DNA of 64,000 bases, taken from positions 34,365,001 to 34,429,000 of the forward strand of contig JAIVEN010000002.1 in assembly GCA_026686845.1 (NCBI GenBank), given 5' to 3'. Origin of the DNA: Adenanthera pavonina (lineage: Eukaryota; Streptophyta; Magnoliopsida; Fabales; Fabaceae). The first letter of the stretch is position 1; every line of letters starts with the position of its first letter. The notes under the pieces are model-generated. The model searched no databases. It saw nothing but the letters and a program-made list of their open reading frames with translations, and was not told the origin of the DNA. Below are positions 56,660 to 64,000 of the stretch, in pieces. The position numbers were made by a program, and so were the translations under genes.

Positions 56660-59600
56660 ACTTTATTTTACAGATTTGTCTTAAAGCAAGAAAAAGCAAC
56701 AAATGGTATATAGATAATGCCTGCTCAAGCTATATGACTGGTGATAAGGAGAGGTTCATCACCCTTAGAGACAAGACAGGAGGAAATGTGACCTTTGGAG
56801 GTGACTAATACGGCAAAATAGTTGGTATTGGCATTATGGGCAAGAATCTTGAAACAACTATTAAAGAGGTGCTGTTTATAATTGGCCTCAACTACAATCT
56901 GCTAAGTGTAAGTCAGACATGTGACAAGGGAAACTGGGTACTGTTTGACTCAAAGTTTTGCCTAGTCATCCGAAAAATTTACCACAAAGTAATCCTCAAG
57001 GCTCAAAGGGATGGTAATTGCTATACTATTGATCTTAATGAACTTCCTTCCTTAGATTTTGTCTGTTTAATTAGTCATGACAATGATAGTTGGTTGTGGT
57101 ATAGAAGATTGGCACATGTTAACATGAACCAGTTGTCAAAACTGATTAAAAATGAGTTAGTCACTAGCTTACCAAACATCTCCTTTGAAAAAGACAAAGA
57201 ATGTGATGCATGTCTCAAAGGAAAACAAACTAAATCATCTTTTAAATCTAAAAATGTAGTCACCACATCTAGACTACTGCAACTATTGCATATGGATCTA
57301 ATAGGTCTATCTAGAGTAAAAAGTATTGGTGAAAATTTGTATGTTCTTGTGATTGTGGATGATTACTCTAGATTTACCTGGTCATTGTTTCTTTCTTCCA
57401 AAAGTGAAACGTTTGATGCATTTGTAACCTTAGCTAAGAAAGTTCAAAATGAGAAAGGTATTTCTATTGTATCTATCAAGTCTGATCATGGAGGAGAATT
57501 TGAAAATTCACGCTTTCTAGAGTACTGTGATGAACATAGAATTGATCACAACTTCTCAGCTCCAAGAACTCCTCAGCAGAATGGAGTGGTGGAAACGAAG
57601 AACAGAACAATTGGAGAAATAGCAAGAGCAATGCTGAATAAAAAGGAACTCTCTCAAGTGTTCTTGGCTGATTCATTAAACGCAGTAAGTTATATCATTA
57701 ACAAAGCCCATATCAGACTAATTCTGGGGAAGACTCCTTATAAGCTGTACAAAGGAAGGAAGCCAAACCTTTCACATCTGCATGTATTCAGCTGTAAATG
57801 TTTTATTCACAACAATGGAAAGGAGAATCTGGGTAAGTTTGACACCAAATCTAATGAGGGTATATTTCTGGGCTATTCTAGTAGGAGTAAAGCATATAGA
57901 GTTTTCAATAAAAAGACTAAATCTGTAGAAAAATCTGTGCATATTGTGTTTATTGAAAATGAAACAATTTCCAAGCATGTCATTGATGAAGATGATCTTA
58001 TTTTGAATTTAAAGAAGTTAGGTCTTTCTGAAGAAGGCAAAACTAAACCTCCAAAAATATCTGAATCTATTAACATAGAGGAAGATATTCAGGAGAAAGA
58101 CTTTGAGGATGAGAATAATGAAGATATATCTCAAGAACTTCCTAGAGCTTGGAGATATCAAAGGAATCATCCTGTTGATCAAGTGATTAGGGATGTTCAA
58201 GAGAGAGTTAAAACCAGAAAACAACTAAGGGATCAGATGATCAACTATGCTTTTATTTCTTAAATTGAACCTAGGTATGCTGAAGAAGCATTAACTGATA
58301 AATACTAGATTCTGGCCATGCAAGATAAATTAAATCAGTTTGAAAGAAATCAAGTTTGAGATTTAGTGTCTAGACCTAGAAATCACCCTATCATAGGCAC
58401 TAAATGGGTCTTTAGAAATAAAATTGATGAATCAGGAACAATAATTAGAAATAAAGCAAGACTGGTTGCTAAAGAATATATTCAAGAAAAAGGCATTGAT
58501 TTTGAGGAGACCTTTGCTCTAGTTGCAAGATTGGAAGCAATTAGAATCCTATTGGCCTATGCATGCATGAAAAACATAATGTTATATCAAATGGATGAGA
58601 AAAATGCTTTTCTGAATGGATATATCATGGAAGAGGTTTATGTAGACCAACCTCTAGGCTTTGAAGACTCTACAAAACCAAACCAAGTTTATAAACCAAA
58701 AAAAGCTCTTTACAGTTTAAAACAAGCTCCTAGAGCATGGTATGAAAGGCTAAGCAATTTTCTAACTGAGAAGAGATTCAATAGAGGAAAGGTAGATACT
58801 ACTTTGTTCACTAAGAAAGAAAACAAAGACTTATTTATTGTTCAAATTTATGTTGATGATATCATATTTGGTGCTACTAATGAATCTCTTTGCAAGAATT
58901 TCTCTAAGCTAATGCAGGGTGAATTCGAAATGTCAATGATGGGTGAGCTTAACTTCTTCCTTGGACTACAAATTAAGCAATGTGGCAATGGTATCTTCCT
59001 CAATCAATCAAAATATCTAAAAGAGTTATCAAAAAAGTTTGGCATAGAAAAAGCCAAGCCAATGGGAACTCCTATGGCTACTGCAACAAAGCTTGATATG
59101 GATGAAGGAGGAAAAACTTTTGACATAACTTAATATAGAAGAATGATTGGATCTCTGCTATACCTAACAGCTAGCAGACCTAACATCATGTTCAATGTCT
59201 GTATGTGTGCAAGATTCCAATCATGTCCCAAAGAAACCCATGCAAGTGCTGTGAAATGCATCTTCAGATATCTAATTGGAACATCACATATGGGACTTTG
59301 GTACCCAAAGGGCAATGGAGAAGATCTCATTGAATACAGTGATGCTGATTTTGCTGGATCCAAAACTGACAGAAAAAGTACAAGTGGAACATGTCAGTTC
59401 CTTGGAAGATCCTTGGTTTTATGGTTCAGCAAGAAACAAAATAGTGTGGCTCTATCCACTGCAGAAGCTGAATATGTTATGGTTGGCAGCTATTGTGCTC
59501 AAGTCATTTGGATGAAGCAGCAGCTTGAAGATCTTGAGATTAAGATGAAGGAAATTCCAATAATGTGTGACAACCAAAGTGCTATCAACATCACAAAGAA

Positions 59601-59799
59601 TCCTGTCATACATTCAAGGATAAAGCATATTGAAGTTAGGCATCACTTTATGAGGGACCATGTTTTGAAAGGAGAAATCAGATTAGAATACATCCCTATT
59701 AAGGATCAAGTTACTGACATTCTGATAAAGCCCCTTCCAGAAGATAGACATTGTAAAATCATAAGAGAATTGGGTATGGTAAATCCCAATGAACTGTAA
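56660..59799 (+). pseudogene. pol: Pol of element D (PR-INT-RT-RNaseH), broken
   Basis: The protease block reads WYIDNACSSYM (near 56705), so the catalytic Ser has changed to Asn. Integrase is open 56836-58263 with DLIGL (near 57295), SDHGGEFEN (near 57482) and NGVVETKN (near 57580). RT has YVDDIIFGATN near 58850 and RNase H has YSDADFAGSK near 59335. Stops replace CAA at 56806 and 58261, TGG at 58306 and 58357, and CAG at 59131. The end (NEL, stop 59797-59799) matches B and E. The start is in the -1 frame relative to gag, as in the other copies. Confidence 0.9.
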
Positions 59800-60790
59800 G
59801 TATATCTATCTAAATTAGAGTTTCTGACATTGAATCAATCCTAACTTTAGTATCAGAGTGTGTTTGATATGAGTTGTAGGTGCTCCTCACAAGTTCAAAT
59901 GATAATAGAACAATATAATAGAGCTAATCAGGATGGTACAATCAAAAGATGAAAAAGAAAGCCAGAAATCTGAGCATCCGGATCTATTCTGTAAGTTTAG
60001 AAAGTTAAAATTCATATTTTAGATGTTTTTTAGATGAATTTCCATGATTAAACTGTGTTTTTGAGAAGTTAGCATACTCAACAGTTGAATTTGGATGCCT
60101 ATATGACGAATTTTAGTTGGCTGCACACTGTAACAGTACTCTATTGTACTTCGAAATTCGTCTGTTGAACAACAGAAATTCAAATTTTCAGGAATAAAAT
60201 ACCAATATTATCTTTTATTCAAAATGACTATTGTACGAATACCCATTTCTCAAAATACGCACTTTGGAAATTTTTTACAAAATGTTGAAATTTGAATTTT
60301 TGAATCAAAATTCATATGTTGTAACATGTTCACATTATTGATTCTTTGAAAGACAAATTTTCATAAGTAAAGTTTGTCTATTGCTTATTTTGTTCATGAT
60401 TGCTTATTGCCTGGTTCTTTCGAAGTTCGAACTTTGTTGAAGCAAAGCTCATCTATTCATTTATTGTTTCCAGAACCAAGTCTCTGTCAGATGAACATCC
60501 AGGTGAAAATTCGTCTGTCAGTAAGCCTAGCTGAATAAATTAACTTGTAACTACTCAAAGTTCAAATTTTGACCTTTCAAAATTCGTCTGTTTAATGGTT
60601 ACACACGTTAAAACTGAAGGTCGTCCTCTGAACTAATGCAACCCTATTCATCTCTCTCTCAAGTCTGTTCAAATTCTCTCTTTAATTCCCATTAACTCCG
60701 TTCATGAACCTTCATTTTTCACTAATTAAACTTCTTTTTGCACCTTATAAACCCAATCTTTGCATCTTTCTGAATTATTCCTCTACAAGA
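59800..60790 (+). promoter_or_regulatory. Pol-ORF2 spacer of element D
   Basis: Collinear with the E spacer; degenerate TTCGAA, TTCGTCTG and CAGATGAA-type sites run from about 60075 to 60595. TATAAA at 60746-60751 lies 45 bp before the ATG at 60791. Confidence 0.5.
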
Positions 60791-63001
60791 ATGGCAAAAG
60801 TCAAAAATCCAGAAGTTAGTAAGGGAGAGTCATGGCCAAAGAGGACTGTAAAATCCCAATATGCCTCCAAGGAGAGTGAAACTTAGAAGAGAAAAGGCGA
60901 ATCCAGCAAGGCAACTCCCTCCAAAAGGTAGAAAACTACTCCAAGAGTATACTCGAAGAAATCTGCATCCTCTCATTTGAAGAAAGCAGAGCTTGCTGTT
61001 CCTACTACTCCTATCACTGCTGCTTCTTCTTCCTCTTGCAGCACTGAATCTGGAGAATATCAGCTAACCTCACTACCATTGTGGAGCAATGCTCATATTC
61101 TTGGAGAACACACAACCAAATTTGTCAGCAAAAAGGTAATCAAGCCTCACTGCGTAAATTTGGAAGAATTCCTGATTTCTAACAACTTTGATGCTGGGCT
61201 TTAGATGATAAGATATAAAAATTTGTTAGGAATACTAGAAAGATATAATGATAAGATAGTCAAAACCTAGTATGCCTCTCTGCAATTCAATAGTAAGAAG
61301 AAGAATTATGAAGTTAATATGAGATCAAGGACTATCTGACTAACAGATGAGACCTTCAATGAAGTTTTAGAAATTCCAAGGCAAGATGGTTTGAAGATTG
61401 ACATTATAGCCTCAAGATATATGGATGAGGCTGAAACTACAGATGAAGAAGGAGAGCTTTTTTTGAACTACAAGGAAAGTACAATTCTAAACACTCTGTT
61501 CAGAAGAAAAGAGAACAGGCCACCTCTAAGCTTGCTGAAGCTTACTGACCTCAGTGCTCAAGTCAGAATCCTACACTACATTGTGTCCAGGATTATCTTC
61601 AACAAAGGAGGTAGTTTCAATTTGATTATAAATGCTGAAGCACATGTGATGGCAGCAATCATGCGTGGGAAGCTTATCAACATGAGACACATTATCCTCC
61701 AACACATGATCAAGGGAAAAGATCAGAGGAAAGATTCTACCCTTCTATATGCAGCAATAATCTCCAAGATACTTCTGTATGCCCGGATCTAACATCTTGA
61801 AAAAGGAAAAGGGAAGTCTACTGAAATCTTCAAAGAAGAAGAACTGCAAAGGATGGGAATAGAGAAGAAAGATAGGAGATGGATTGGAAAGGGAGCTGGA
61901 AAGACAGAAGACCTTTTCTTTGATGAAGATGCCTCCCAACAGCAAGAAGGAACCTCTGAGGCTGCTCCAAAATCCATACCTCAGCCTTCTCAGCTAGACT
62001 CATTTCCATCTTAGCCCACTCAAGCTCAAATACCATCCACTCCATCTACTCGAGCAAAGCCAACCAAGATTACTGAGTTGTATGATAGTCTATCTGCACT
62101 CATACTTAGCATAAAAAATACCAAGTTTGCTCATCGGCAAGACCAGATACCATCAGTTGGCAAAGAATATGAAAGTAATTGCTGATGCATATGAAGACAT
62201 CAGGAGTGTCATTCCCTCCACGTCAGCTCTACCTCAGCCAAGATTCTTTGAGCCTGTCATGTCTCCTACTCCTGAGCCTCCAAGTCCTTTCGTGCTAGCC
62301 TCCTCTAAACCTGATGATGTAGTACATGATACCGAGGCTGCTGGCACATTGACTACACCATAGGCCTCTAATAATAAGGCAAGTCCTGGTCCTCCCTTGG
62401 ACTATGGAATGGAGGAAGAGGCCCCTCTAAAGCCAAGCTCCCATGAGCCCATTCTTGAAGTTGCTCAGGATTCAATCCTTTCATCTCAAGAATCTGAGCA
62501 AGTTGAGAAACTGGTGGTAGCCATCACTACCTCACCATTCTTGCAAGCTACCCTAAATGAAGAGAAAAGCATTGTGCCTTATGTTGATCTAGAGGCTATT
62601 GCTCATAATGCTCTCTTACAAGCTCAAAGAATAAGGCTTGAAGAAATGTTTCGTCCTCCTGCTCCCTCACCTGTTTCCACTTTTGGTCTCTTGGAGGCAT
62701 GAAGAGCTCAATTAGCTGTCACTAGGCAAGAAGTGCAAGAACTTTTTGAACTCTCTAACGATGAGGATACTAGTTCTGAAGCTTCTAAGCCTTTGCCAAA
62801 GTTTAATCCAGATCTGCTATTTGTTTCTGTGCCTCTTCAGGCAATTCCAATATCTCAGATCCCTCCTCCTCCTGATTTTCTATACCCTCCTAATGATGCC
62901 AAAAAGGGAGAGAAGTTATCCTAGCAAACTGGAAAGTCTACAGTAAAGCCTTCTAGCAAGACCTACAGTAAGAAGTCCAAGTCCAAGTCAAAGAAGAAGT
63001 G
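60791..63001 (+). pseudogene. ORF2 (env-like position) of element D, broken
   Basis: It starts MAKVKNPEVSKGESWPKRTVKS, like E, and stops early at 60884-60886 (TAG). Open pieces at 60977-61204, 61391-61792, 62127-62363, 62397-62702 and 62733-62924 show the core blocks (LLKLTDLSAQVRILHYIVSR, MRGKLINMRHIILQ) and the proline/acidic C-terminal half. The Lys-rich tail (SKSKKK, near 62980) is present, but the final stop codon reads TGG. Numerous stops; not functional. Confidence 0.87.
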
Positions 63002-63244
63002 GTTAGACCTTAAGATTGCTTGGTCCTTCTTGTAGTATTGTTTCTATCTTTTGAATGAAAAATATTTGTTCTAAATTTTATGATTGCCATCTTTGTATTG
63101 AAATTTAAATGGATTAATGATTCTCTTTGTTTAATCTACTGTGCATGATATCTTATCTTTTGAATTATAATGTATATGTTGAGAAGGAGCTTGTTAAAGC
63201 AAACCCAAGTACTAATCTAGCTTGCAAGTTGTTTTGTCATCATC

Positions 63245-63258
63245 AAAAAGGAGGAGAA
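63245..63258 (+). other. Polypurine tract of element D
   Basis: AAAAAGGAGGAGAA precedes the LTR start and follows TTGTTTTGTCATCATC. Confidence 0.85.
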
Positions 63259-64000
63259 TGTTGAATCAAGTGTTTTGATGATTCCAAACCAACCTTCTAG
63301 AGCTTGGAAAAGAGATATCAAAGGTGCTCAAAAGATCTTAAATGGAGAAATCTAAGTAAAATCAGCACAAGATTAGATATAAGATTTCTTACTATGTTTA
63401 ATTTGAGTAAAAGACCTTGAACTGACAAAAGAATGTTTTTGAAATATGATTATATAATAATTCATGAAATATTTGAAAAACACCCACAAACAAACAAATT
63501 TTGAAGTGTTAAAACTGATCTATTACCTTGAAAATTCGAACTTTACCTTCTGAAATTCAAATTTTGAATTGAAAATAAGTTAGTCAGAAAAGAGATTCCT
63601 CTGACAGACAAACTTTAAGTGCAGAAATTTGAACTTTGATATAAGTCTGATAAGAGCCTTCTCTGACGGATGAACTTTGAGTTTTGAAAATTCAAATTTC
63701 TAATAAAACATAATTCATGAAAAATGAAAAATTTATCTGAGGACATGTCAAAGTTCATCTAAAAGAAAAGTTTAAAAAGAGTCTAAAGTTAACTCACTAA
63801 TAGAGAAACTTTGATTTGAAAATTCAAATTTTAGAAACAAAGCTTGTAAGTATGTTATGATAATCTGTTGACATATGAATGTTAGTATTCAGAAATTCGA
63901 GCTTGGAACTAAGTCTGGTATGAAGCTCTCTTTGACAGACGAACTTTAGATTTTGAAAATTTGAATTTTGAAAAGATGAACTATTGTGTCTCATTGAGCT
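63259..64000 (+). repeat. 3' LTR of element D, cut by the window end
   Basis: Starts TGTTGAATCAAG and is collinear with the 5' LTR of D at 41367, with many differences. Phased motif units remain, for example CAGACGAA-N16-TTTGAA near 63937. The right end is outside the window. Confidence 0.88.

Larger units (their letters stand above)
41367..64000 (+). mobile_element. SIRE-like Ty1/copia element D, decayed, with E nested in gag
   Basis: D has a 5' LTR, primer site, gag (split by E), pol, spacer, ORF2, polypurine tract and the first 742 bp of its 3' LTR before the window ends. Its proteins match B and E closely, but the LTR is shorter (1510 bp) and motif sites are more degenerate. Many stops, mostly C-to-T or G-to-A relative to E, mark it as old. 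Confidence 0.9.

Overview
The window is repeat-rich plant nuclear DNA made almost entirely of LTR retrotransposons nested inside one another. I see no convincing host gene, tRNA, rRNA or CRISPR array. The evidence is plant-type Ty1/copia elements with a very large gag, a PR-INT-RT-RNaseH pol, an extra ORF after pol (SIRE/Maximus-type layout) and initiator-Met-tRNA primer sites, plus plant Ty3/gypsy (Del/Tekay-like) remains with multi-kilobase TGTAA...TTACA LTRs. The host is a flowering plant, probably a eudicot; species cannot be told.

Layout. 1-7276: 3' part of SIRE-like element A (pol, ORF2, 3' LTR), its RT cut by a gypsy solo LTR (687-1623, TSD GAACT). 7277-12329: decayed gypsy G0 gag, split by a 2.9-kb minus-strand solo LTR, then unassigned sequence. 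12330-41366: gypsy element G1. Its 5' LTR was hit by a minus-strand SIRE solo LTR C (TSD GTAAT), which was hit by complete SIRE element B (13490-25416, TSD CAAAG). The G1 gag-pol (26223-37115) is split by two giant solo LTRs (29201-32928 plus, 34294-36820 minus), and its 3' LTR (from 37153) by a third (38451-41321). 41367-64000: SIRE-like element D, whose gag was hit by young element E (43868-55790, TSD TAAAT).

Element E is the best preserved: LTRs of equal length (1725 bp) with about nine differences by eye, open 599-aa gag, open 723-aa ORF2, and a pol with a single in-frame stop. It serves as the reference for reading A, B and D.

The most interesting signal is not a gene. In every SIRE-like copy the U3 half of the LTR and the roughly 1-kb spacer between pol and ORF2 carry the same regular array: short palindromic half-sites paired at about 22 bp (two helical turns), the pairs recurring every 64-76 bp, followed by a TATA box. 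Elements B-E use CAGACGAA / TTCGAA half-sites; element A uses an unrelated TTAT-N4-ATAA half-site with the same geometry. This suggests two promoters per element (genomic RNA and ORF2 mRNA) under one sequence-specific factor whose target has switched between families. ORF2 has no visible signal peptide or membrane segment but has lysine-rich ends and a coiled-coil-like stretch, so I propose it may be a nuclear factor acting on these arrays, in the manner of the VANC anti-silencing proteins of Arabidopsis VANDAL transposons. That is inference.
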